Source: Bdellovibrio sp.
Lineage (GTDB): Bacteria; Myxococcota; SpSt-1050
DNA: 6,757 bases
Assembly (NCBI GenBank): GCA_020725805.1
Contig: DYEF01000105.1
Location: 1-6,757 of the forward strand
Direction: 5' to 3'
Shown: positions 1 through 5,294 of the stretch, piece by piece
Layout of the letters: every line of letters begins with the position of its first letter
Numbering within the stretch: position 1 is the first letter of the stretch
Position numbers and translations under genes: made by a program
The notes under the pieces: generated by a model
The model's database searches: none
What the model was told of the DNA's origin: nothing
The model's input: the letters and a program-made list of their open reading frames with translations, nothing else

Positions 1-40
1 ATATGGAGGACAACCCACCTTTCATAAATACAGGTATAGA

Positions 41-80
41 AATAAAAAAACCGGCGATCTGTCAGAACCGCCGGGTTTAT
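41..80 (-). terminator. Rho-independent terminator of the lipoprotein operon
   Basis: On the minus strand CCGGCG (74-69) pairs with CGCCGG (56-51) around a 12-nt loop, and a run of seven T follows immediately (50-44). It lies about 60 nt past the TAG stop of the TRL-like lipoprotein, where the operon should end. The plus-strand side has no T run, so it looks unidirectional. Confidence 0.85.
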
Positions 81-103
81 CAAAATTCTGTTATTTTTGA
101 AAA

Positions 104-123
104 AGATGTGTGATTAGCAGCCC
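104..123. repeat. Inverted repeat arm A, downstream of the lipoprotein pair
   Basis: AGATGTGTGATT (104-115) is the exact reverse complement of 704-715. The match continues, after a small bulge, through a further GGGCT/AGCCC block to position 123. It lies between the TRL-like stop codon and the terminator, so it is in the predicted 3' UTR of the operon. Confidence 0.6.
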
Positions 124-137
124 CTAATGGGTATTGC

Positions 138-449
138 CTATTCGCCTCTTACTATTGTGCAGAACTTGCCGTAAAGACCAAGGATGTTGGTTGAATGATA
201 GTCAACAGCTGTAATCTGGGTGATCTTGGATTCGGCTGCTGCCGAAGCAAGGCTTGCATCACCGGTAGCGACAAGGCCAAGGATTGTTGTTGCACAGGCC
301 TCACCCTTCTTCTCAACTACTTTGGCCGAATTCGGGGCATCGGAAGGGAATTTGACGTCGGTGTAAAGGGCACCCATTACCGGTGTCGGTACTGTTGAGC
401 AACCAATAAAAGCAAAAGCTAATACAAGAGCAATCAATACTTTATACAT
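138..449 (-). CDS. TRL-like family lipoprotein
   Basis: A 103-residue predicted lipoprotein. A short hydrophobic signal ends in the lipobox FIGC, so Cys17 should be lipidated and the protein anchored to a membrane facing the periplasm. The mature part matches the TRL-like family (Pfam TRL) as I know it: a G-x-LYTDVK opening (26-33), GEACATTILGLVATGDAS (49-66), and a closing block with VDYHSTNILGLYGKFCTIV (82-100). Cys52 and Cys97 are the only cysteines after the lipobox and could form a disulfide. The family has no established biochemical function; members are small and often tandem or next to other small lipoproteins. The start is supported by AAGGAGG about 7 nt upstream. It begins 18 nt after the preceding lipoprotein gene, so the two are very likely co-transcribed, and a terminator follows. 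Family assignment is firm; the role is unknown. Confidence 0.85.
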   Translation of the reverse strand: MYKVLIALVLAFAFIGCSTVPTPVMGALYTDVKFPSDAPNSAKVVEKKGEACATTILGLVATGDASLASAAAESKITQITAVDYHSTNILGLYGKFCTIVRGE

Positions 450-467
450 AGTTATACCTCCTTGTTT

Positions 468-683
468 TTAATTACTTGTTGAGCTTGTTGTTGAGCTCAT
501 AGAATTGTAGTAATTATAAATTGTTATAATGTCAGTCGGTTTGAGCTGACTTGCATACGGGTTTGACCACTTGTTTGCCTTTGTGTATTTTGTGGAATAC
601 CTCTGGTAATACCACGGATTCTGGAATCCTGCACAACCTGCCAAAAAGGCTATTAGCAGGAAGATTGCGATAAAAGTTCTCAT
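468..683 (-). CDS. Small tyrosine-rich lipoprotein, unknown function
   Basis: A 71-residue predicted lipoprotein that I do not recognise. Residues 1-16 are a typical lipoprotein signal (MRT then a hydrophobic stretch) ending in the lipobox LAGC, with Cys17 as the lipidated residue. The mature peptide is only about 55 residues and unusually rich in Tyr (eight, including WYY at 24-26 and YNYY at 56-59), Asn, Ser and Thr, with a Ser/Thr-only tail (61-69). It has no other cysteine. A strong AGGAGG lies 6 nt upstream of the ATG (plus-strand 690-695) and a promoter lies about 60 nt upstream, so this is the first gene of a two-gene operon with the TRL-like lipoprotein. The lipobox, the ribosome-binding site and the operon position support a real gene despite its size. 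It may be a small outer-membrane or surface lipoprotein; no function can be given. Confidence 0.75.
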   Translation of the reverse strand: MRTFIAIFLLIAFLAGCAGFQNPWYYQRYSTKYTKANKWSNPYASQLKPTDIITIYNYYNSMSSTTSSTSN

Positions 684-696
684 TCAAAACCTCCTT

Positions 697-715
697 GGGC
701 TTAAATCACACATCT
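697..715. repeat. Inverted repeat arm B, leader of the lipoprotein pair
   Basis: AATCACACATCT (704-715) pairs exactly with 104-115, and GGGCT at 697-701 extends the match past a short bulge. It lies immediately upstream of the ribosome-binding site of the 71-residue lipoprotein, inside the predicted leader. The two arms thus bracket exactly two genes. Confidence 0.6.
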
Positions 716-722
716 GGGGTGT

Positions 723-751
723 TTTTTATATGTAGCATTGGGATATGTCAA
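723..751 (-). promoter_or_regulatory. Sigma70-like promoter for the lipoprotein operon
   Basis: On the minus strand a perfect TTGACA (751-746) is followed by an A/T-rich -10 region, either TATAAA (730-725, spacer 15) or TAAAAA (728-723, spacer 17). It sits in the 103-nt gap after the DUF4105 stop and about 40 nt upstream of the 71-residue lipoprotein start. The predicted leader is therefore short and contains the strong ribosome-binding site. Confidence 0.65.
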
Positions 752-786
752 GTTTAATAAAATCCGTTTTCTGTAAGCTATCAGGA

Positions 787-2766
787 TTAAAAGAAGAGAA
801 CAAATGAGGCAAATGATTCAAAGTAATCGAAATCTGATATTTTCCCTTTGAGTCTGATATCCTTATCTTTTGACAGATGAAATGCTACCTCGGAATAAAT
901 ATCATTTATGTTGAGTCTGGCATCTTTAGTCGAAAGGATATTTAGGCAGTATGAATAGCCGGCTATCAGGTCTGTTATATCTGTTATCTTCAGTATTAGT
1001 CCTCCCGTAATTCCCGAACAGAAAGTTATATCCGGATCTGTATCTGCAATAATCCTGTTTTCCCAGAATAAAAAATATGTCTCCCTTGTAAAAATGTGAG
1101 TGCTCATTCCTATACCCGGACCGCCTCTCAGCATAAAATTTATGTATTTCAGACCTCCGATATCATTTCGGTAATCCGCATCTGTCCCCAGACTCAGGTT
1201 CCAGCTCAGTTTTTTCAGCCAGCTCTTCATCTCGGCGATGGATACAATCCGAATGAAATCGAAGCTGTCAATGAGAACCTTCTCTGATCTGTTGTTGAAT
1301 CTCAGTGAGAGTTTCAGCATATCGATTTGTGTCAGAGGCTCATATCCGTCTTCCCTGCTGATCAGGTCGTGAAGGACCGGTTTGAGCTCTAATGTCTCGA
1401 AAGAACCTTTGTTGCTTATACCTCCTCCGATGGAGAGCATTGCCGGCCCGTGTGCGCTGTGTGGAGGCTGCGGTTTCGATAGTTCGGTTTTGTGTGAAAT
1501 GATATTCAGTTTTGCACGATTGAGCAGGATCTCCTTTTCGGTCTCTCTGACTTTCTTCTCTTCCTTCTCGGGCAATCCGTAACCTCTGTAAAATCTGTAA
1601 AGAACAGACGCAATATCCAGAACCGCTGCCTTTCTTTCGTCAGTCAGTTTGTCAAATCCTTCGGGGATAATAAGTTTTGTTTCCGATTTCGCAATTCTGA
1701 TAGCAATACCCAGCTCTTCCTTGTTCAGGGATAAGACCATATTTTCGGCAATTGATTTAAGTGACGGCCTGTATGTAACCCCTTTTATGATGCTGTCGTA
1801 TTTTAAGAGAAACTTGATTGTATCCTGTGGTACTGTGTATACCGGGAAATAATCCCTGAAATCTATATCCGGAAAGGCAATCTGAACGAGCGAGAGTATG
1901 TGATATGAGCAGTTTTCATCAATGTAAAAATAATCAAAATGGGTTTGACCCAGCTCCCATATGTGTCTGACCACGTAATCAATCTGTTCTTCGTTTACAT
2001 TGAGCTGATACTCCCAGAGGTCGCGGTTTTCCATTGAACCGTATTCCTGAACTTTCATATAATAGGGTAGTGTGGAAAACCTCCCCTCGAATCCGCCTGT
2101 AAGACCAAGAATCGCATAGAAGAAGGCGTTCGAGGTGGTCGGTATTGCCGCGTAATTGATTGCATAAGAGAGAAGGTCGGTCTCTATCGTCTTCTCCTTC
2201 CTGTCGAGTCTTATAAAGGTATGTCCGAACATAGATGCGGGATTATTCAGGTAGCCTGATGCATAAACAAGTGTCATACCCCTTGGTCTTAAAAGATATG
2301 CCCATTCCTCGAATCTGTTACATTTGACATCCTTGAATAAAAAGCCGGACTCGCTCAGCCGGGTCTTGATCCATTTGTATCTCGCAGGAAATCTGCACTG
2401 CGGGTGCATTACTTCATCGCTGTATTTTTCTTCCGGTTCCATAAAAGCTGCTATGTCAGAGAGAAGTTCTTCTCTCGGATTTGTCTTTCCGTATGGTGAG
2501 ATAAAGAAATTCTTCCCGTCGGCCTCGCTTACATATCCGCCGTTTACTTTCTTAAGGTAATGCAGGAGGGCGATCCACATTGGGTCATTGTATAATTTGC
2601 CGGAGTCAATGAACTTTATTATTCCGGCAGGCGGTAAAGCGGTATCGGAATATACCGGATCCGGCAGTAATAAGGCAAAAATCAGGATAAGAAAAAATAT
2701 AATCTGTCTTCCACAAAGTAATCTGTTTTTGGAAACAGAAAAAGAGATTTTCGGTAAATTCTGCAT
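787..2766 (-). CDS. DUF4105 (Lnb N-terminal periplasmic domain) envelope protein with a C-terminal barrel-like half
   Basis: A 659-residue exported protein. The N-terminus has an unusually long 20-residue polar region, then a hydrophobic stretch (21-36) and a likely signal-peptidase site near YS-DT (40/41). The Lnb-N/DUF4105 domain spans roughly 90-330, with its hallmarks: YASGYLNNPASMFGHTFIRL (168-187) and ENCSYHILSL (284-293). His182 and Cys286 are the strongest catalytic candidates. A charged linker (about 395-440, KEEKKVRETEKE) leads to a C-terminal region with alternating hydrophobic/polar strands ending in FVLFF, as expected of an outer-membrane beta-barrel. The family has no firmly established function. 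The His-then-NCxxH order resembles permuted papain/NlpC-P60-like enzymes, which is my inference. The ATG is the only plausible start; its ribosome-binding site (GGAAG, very close) is weak compared with its neighbours. It lies downstream of DUF3015 past a terminator, so it may be expressed by read-through. Confidence 0.85.
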   Translation of the reverse strand: MQNLPKISFSVSKNRLLCGRQIIFFLILIFALLLPDPVYSDTALPPAGIIKFIDSGKLYNDPMWIALLHYLKKVNGGYVSEADGKNFFISPYGKTNPREELLSDIAAFMEPEEKYSDEVMHPQCRFPARYKWIKTRLSESGFLFKDVKCNRFEEWAYLLRPRGMTLVYASGYLNNPASMFGHTFIRLDRKEKTIETDLLSYAINYAAIPTTSNAFFYAILGLTGGFEGRFSTLPYYMKVQEYGSMENRDLWEYQLNVNEEQIDYVVRHIWELGQTHFDYFYIDENCSYHILSLVQIAFPDIDFRDYFPVYTVPQDTIKFLLKYDSIIKGVTYRPSLKSIAENMVLSLNKEELGIAIRIAKSETKLIIPEGFDKLTDERKAAVLDIASVLYRFYRGYGLPEKEEKKVRETEKEILLNRAKLNIISHKTELSKPQPPHSAHGPAMLSIGGGISNKGSFETLELKPVLHDLISREDGYEPLTQIDMLKLSLRFNNRSEKVLIDSFDFIRIVSIAEMKSWLKKLSWNLSLGTDADYRNDIGGLKYINFMLRGGPGIGMSTHIFTRETYFLFWENRIIADTDPDITFCSGITGGLILKITDITDLIAGYSYCLNILSTKDARLNINDIYSEVAFHLSKDKDIRLKGKISDFDYFESFASFVLFF

Positions 2767-2814
2767 TGCTTCCAGAATTAGGTCAAAAAGGCTGTATGGT
2801 AAAGAAAAAAGTTA

Positions 2815-2855
2815 TTTAAAAGAAAAAATCCCGGATGTTTTTGGCACCCGGGATT
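2815..2855 (-). terminator. Rho-independent terminator after the DUF3015 gene
   Basis: On the minus strand AATCCCGG (2855-2848) pairs perfectly with CCGGGATT (2834-2827) across a 13-nt loop, and the downstream arm runs into a T-rich tract (TTTTTTC then TTTT). It is about 25 nt past the DUF3015 stop and about 50 nt before the DUF4105 start on the same strand, so it separates the two genes transcriptionally, at least in part. Confidence 0.85.
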
Positions 2856-2880
2856 ATATTAGTACAGAATCCGGACAGAA

Positions 2881-3360
2881 TTAGTGGTTGCTGCAGGACT
2901 TTGAAAGCTCTGCATCTGATGCTACTGTTCTGTCGATTACTGACAGCATTGACTGGGCATCTGATGCCTTCGAGATTTCGTCAAAATTCCCCTTGAGTGT
3001 GCTGGAGAACTTTGTGGTTGCAGTCTTGTCACAGCCGTAGAGGCTGGCGAGTGTAGTAATATATTCACCCTCGCCCTTTGAAATATCTTTTGTGAGTTCG
3101 GCCATTGCGCTCTCAACAAATGCCTCTTTCTCTCTCTCTGACTTGACCGCGCCGTCCTTTGTGCAGTTGGATGTACCGGTTGTAATTCCGAAGGTCTGGC
3201 TTGCCGATGTCCCGTTTGTGGTGGCGGCAAATACCTGCATAAAACCGTCTTCCTTGATGACCATCGAACCAAGACCACAGCCTGCCATACCATAGTTTCC
3301 GGCAAATGCGACTGCTGATGCAAGTGTTAATACAAGAGCTACCAATAATGTTTTCTTCAT
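2881..3360 (-). CDS. DUF3015 family small periplasmic protein
   Basis: A 159-residue secreted protein of the DUF3015 family. A classical signal peptide (MKKTLLVALVLTLASAVAFA) ends at AFA-GN. The mature protein opens with the family signature YGMAGCGLGSM (23-33), followed by QTFGITTGTSNC (55-66). The C-terminal half is helical and charged, with YITTLASLYGC (100-110). Four cysteines (28, 66, 110, 156) remain after export and could form two disulfides. The function is unknown; the family is found in Gram-negative bacteria, and I recall it next to DUF4105 proteins, as here. I chose the ATG at 3360 because AGGAGG sits 6 nt upstream. A TTG two codons earlier (3366) would place the start against the ribosome-binding site. 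It has its own promoter and terminator, and a strong leader suggests high expression. Confidence 0.85.
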   Translation of the reverse strand: MKKTLLVALVLTLASAVAFAGNYGMAGCGLGSMVIKEDGFMQVFAATTNGTSASQTFGITTGTSNCTKDGAVKSEREKEAFVESAMAELTKDISKGEGEYITTLASLYGCDKTATTKFSSTLKGNFDEISKASDAQSMLSVIDRTVASDAELSKSCSNH

Positions 3361-3374
3361 AAACAACCTCCTTT

Positions 3375-3386
3375 CGCCATATGGCG
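3375..3386. promoter_or_regulatory. Perfect 12-bp palindrome in the DUF3015 leader
   Basis: CGCCATATGGCG is a perfect palindrome 2 nt upstream of the DUF3015 ribosome-binding site and downstream of its predicted promoter. It could be a protein-binding operator or a short 5' UTR hairpin that affects mRNA stability. Twelve perfect bases in this position are noticeable but not proof of function. Confidence 0.35.
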
Positions 3387-3403
3387 TTCTTGAGTTAGAT
3401 TAA

Positions 3404-3432
3404 CTTTTAATCAAATAGTTTCGCAAAGTCAA
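3404..3432 (-). promoter_or_regulatory. Sigma70-like promoter for the DUF3015 gene
   Basis: On the minus strand TTGACT (3432-3427) and TAAAAG (3409-3404) are separated by exactly 17 nt. That would place the transcript start about 35 nt upstream of the ATG. The -35 has five of six consensus bases and the -10 has four of six. Confidence 0.5.
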
Positions 3433-3625
3433 ACAAAATTGATTTTATTTTTGGCAAATCTGTTAAAGATTCCGGTCAAAAATCAGAAAACGGTTAAAAA
3501 TTTATTAACAGGCCGATATCCTATGATAGTGATTGATTCGAACTGCTGTTTTTATAAAATGGCAGAAAGCGGCAGATACTGAAAAAGAGAGGAAACTGAT
3601 TTTATTGCCCGTCTTTATGTTGTGC
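3433..3625. other. Divergent intergenic region
   Basis: This is the centre of the roughly 300-bp gap between the DUF3015 gene and the metal-uptake operon. It is AT-rich and shows no ORF with a ribosome-binding site. It holds a 17-bp imperfect palindrome, GTTAA-N7-TTAAC, at 3493-3509, and a better one at 3543-3565 listed separately. It most likely carries the regulatory sites of the plus-strand operon. Confidence 0.5.
3543..3565. promoter_or_regulatory. 23-bp near-palindrome, candidate Fur/Zur-family operator
   Basis: CTGC and GCAG arms enclose TTTT and AAAA arms about a TAT centre, giving eight Watson-Crick pairs plus two that could be G-U pairs in RNA. It has the same length as the E. coli Zur box and shares TGTT at positions 5-8 plus several central A/T positions. 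It overlaps a TATAAA (3553-3558) that could be a -10 element with a weak GTGATT -35 (3529-3534, spacer 18). Its position upstream of a zinc-type uptake operon fits a zinc repressor site, but it could also be an RNA hairpin. It is not a terminator because no T run follows. Confidence 0.4.
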
Positions 3626-3654
3626 TTGACAATTACTGATTGAATGAATAAATT
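3626..3654 (+). promoter_or_regulatory. Sigma70-like promoter of the metal-uptake operon
   Basis: A perfect TTGACA (3626-3631) and TAAATT (3649-3654) are separated by 17 nt. Transcription would begin near 3661, almost at the GTG start of the first gene, implying a leaderless or nearly leaderless mRNA for that gene. The downstream genes have strong ribosome-binding sites of their own. Confidence 0.6.
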
Positions 3655-3662
3655 AAAAAGCC

Positions 3663-3941
3663 GTGTATATAAGACTGTTAAAATTTCTGATAATACTTCC
3701 TGTCTTACTTCACTTCAATTTTTTTGACTTTTTACACCCGGCTCACAATTTCGACCAGAGAGATAATTGTCCTGTATGTCATTTCCACTCTTATCAGAAC
3801 AACTCTGAAAGTAGTGACAACAGTAGTGAACTCAGTAAGATTGGCAATGAATCTGATGAGGAAATTCCTGCCTGTTCAACTAAACCCATAAAATCTGATT
3901 GCATAACAAATTATATCAGGGGTCCTCCCCTTAGCTCCTGA
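3663..3941 (+). CDS. Small membrane-anchored Cys/His protein heading a metal-uptake operon
   Basis: A 92-residue protein with one hydrophobic N-terminal segment (about 4-24), which is either a signal peptide or a membrane anchor. After it comes HPAH (25-28), then the putative metal-binding motif CPVCHFH (36-42). A polar Ser/Asn/Glu-rich linker (44-68) leads to two further cysteines (71, 80) and a C-terminal IRGPP (85-89). The layout (N-terminal helix, CPxC-H, linker, C-terminal R-x-PP) recalls small DUF2946-like proteins near metal-uptake genes; this is my inference. It precedes the porin gene by 47 nt without a terminator, so it is probably the first gene of the operon. It may act as a periplasmic metal sensor, chaperone or scavenger. 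The GTG start is uncertain: there is no ribosome-binding site, and an ATG at 3644 in another frame would join this frame if one base of the A run at 3655-3659 were lost. Confidence 0.65.
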   Translation: MYIRLLKFLIILPVLLHFNFFDFLHPAHNFDQRDNCPVCHFHSYQNNSESSDNSSELSKIGNESDEEIPACSTKPIKSDCITNYIRGPPLSS

Positions 3942-3988
3942 AAAATCATTCTTCATTCTTTTTGAGACTATTTTCAGGAGGTTTGTTT

Positions 3989-5278
3989 ATGAAAAGAATT
4001 TTTGTTGTATTGCTTATACTTTTGGTCTCCGGCATATTATATGCCCAGTCAAATGACAACCCGTTTATTCAGAACAAGTTTAATCCGGATATGTCTCTGA
4101 TTGCCGATTTTGCATTTGTAAGCAGCGATATCAGGGATGAATCGAGGGAGAGACTCGAGATTCCGGAATTTATGCACCATATGCCACATTCACATATGAA
4201 TAAAAACCGCGGTATTACTTTCAATTATCTCGAACTTGCCCTATCTGCACCGGTCGACCCGTATTTTGACCTTGTGGCAATATCCACATATGCCCCCGGA
4301 CACGGAATAGAGATTGAAGAGGTCTATGCCGATACGAAGTTTTTGCCCTATGGATTTGGTCTTAGGCTCGGGCTCTTCAAGAGCGATATCGGCAGACAAA
4401 ATTCAAAACACGCGCACATCTGGGATTTTTATGACTCACCCGTTATCTATGATTCACTCTTAGGGACTGAAGGCTTATCCGGTGCAGGGTTCAGGCTGAC
4501 ATATACATTCCCTGTTGATTTTCTGCTCCAGCTTGGAACTGAGGTCTTTCAGGGTTCTACCGATGAACCTGTCTCGTTCAATGCCGACGGATTTACATTT
4601 CTTGATAAAACTATTGAACCTGCCTCGAAGCCTGCACTCTTTACAGGATATATCAAGACTTCATTTGATTTCGGGGACCACATATTTCTCCTTGGTTCGT
4701 CTGTAATCTACGGTCAGTCAAATCTTGTGCATTCACATCACCATCACGGCGAGGAAGAGGCAGAGGAGTCTCACCCTGACCACGCCGTCAGTGCATCCGG
4801 TACGATACTCTATGGCTTCGACCTGACATACAAATACATTGTCGATGCATACAGGTATCTTTCCTTTGAGGGCGAATATCTGTCAAGAATAATAGACGGA
4901 AATCTGTATCTCGCAAATGACAATGGCACAGCTGATGAGAGTGATGATGTCGCACTTGAAAAGAAACTTTATAAGACAAACTCAGGTCTTTATGTGCAAA
5001 CTTTGTTTAAGTTCGATAAGAGGTGGAGGACCGGGATAAGACTCGATTATCTCTTTGAACCAGATATAAGAATTGACGAACAATCCTTAGAACAGGAAGA
5101 TGAGAAATTGTATAAACTCTCCTGTATGCTCGAATACTACTTTACTGAATTTTCGAGACTGAGATTTCAGTATAATTATGACCATACAAAGTACTTTGAA
5201 GAAAGGATGTTGCCGGTTCAGGAGTTTATCCTGAGTCTGAATTTTGCAGTGGGTAGCCACGGGGCACATTCATTTTAA
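3989..5278 (+). CDS. Zinc-associated outer-membrane porin-like protein, His-rich
   Basis: A 429-residue predicted outer-membrane beta-barrel. A signal peptide ends at YAQ-SN (20/21). The body has alternating strands and finishes with EFILSLNFAVGSHGAHSF, whose terminal Phe is the usual barrel-insertion signal. It matches a family I know as zinc-regulated outer-membrane porins: NPDMSLIADFAF near the mature N-terminus (32-43), an IEIEEVYADT strand (107-116), and the conserved NSKHAHIWDFYDSPVIYDSLLG (138-159). Histidines cluster in likely loops: HHMPHSH (63-69), HAH (141-143) and HSHHHHGEEEAEESHPDH (248-265), suggesting divalent-metal binding. The ATG is preceded by AGGAGG at 7 nt; an upstream TTG at 3962 lacks such support. 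It lies 16 nt before the znuA-like gene, so the two are co-transcribed. It probably lets zinc (or a similar ion) cross the outer membrane. Whether it needs TonB is unclear; no plug domain or TonB box is evident. Confidence 0.75.
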   Translation: MKRIFVVLLILLVSGILYAQSNDNPFIQNKFNPDMSLIADFAFVSSDIRDESRERLEIPEFMHHMPHSHMNKNRGITFNYLELALSAPVDPYFDLVAISTYAPGHGIEIEEVYADTKFLPYGFGLRLGLFKSDIGRQNSKHAHIWDFYDSPVIYDSLLGTEGLSGAGFRLTYTFPVDFLLQLGTEVFQGSTDEPVSFNADGFTFLDKTIEPASKPALFTGYIKTSFDFGDHIFLLGSSVIYGQSNLVHSHHHHGEEEAEESHPDHAVSASGTILYGFDLTYKYIVDAYRYLSFEGEYLSRIIDGNLYLANDNGTADESDDVALEKKLYKTNSGLYVQTLFKFDKRWRTGIRLDYLFEPDIRIDEQSLEQEDEKLYKLSCMLEYYFTEFSRLRFQYNYDHTKYFEERMLPVQEFILSLNFAVGSHGAHSF

Positions 5279-5294
5279 TTGAGGAGGTAATAAT

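Noticed and set aside
1-40. Possible end of another gene at the left edge
   Set aside because: It is too short to read a frame or family, and no stop, ribosome-binding site or hairpin gives it meaning.
2937-3323. A 128-codon frame on the same strand as the DUF3015 gene
   Set aside because: It overlaps DUF3015 in another frame and its Arg/Gln/Ser-rich translation looks like out-of-frame reading.
3493-3509. GTTAA-N7-TTAAC palindrome as an operator
   Set aside because: It is AT-rich, short-armed and not aligned with a promoter, so chance is a sufficient explanation.
3644-3727. A 27-codon frame starting ATG that overlaps the start of the small Cys/His protein
   Set aside because: It has no ribosome-binding site and no leader-peptide features such as repeated codons or a following attenuator. 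I keep it only as part of the start or frameshift question.
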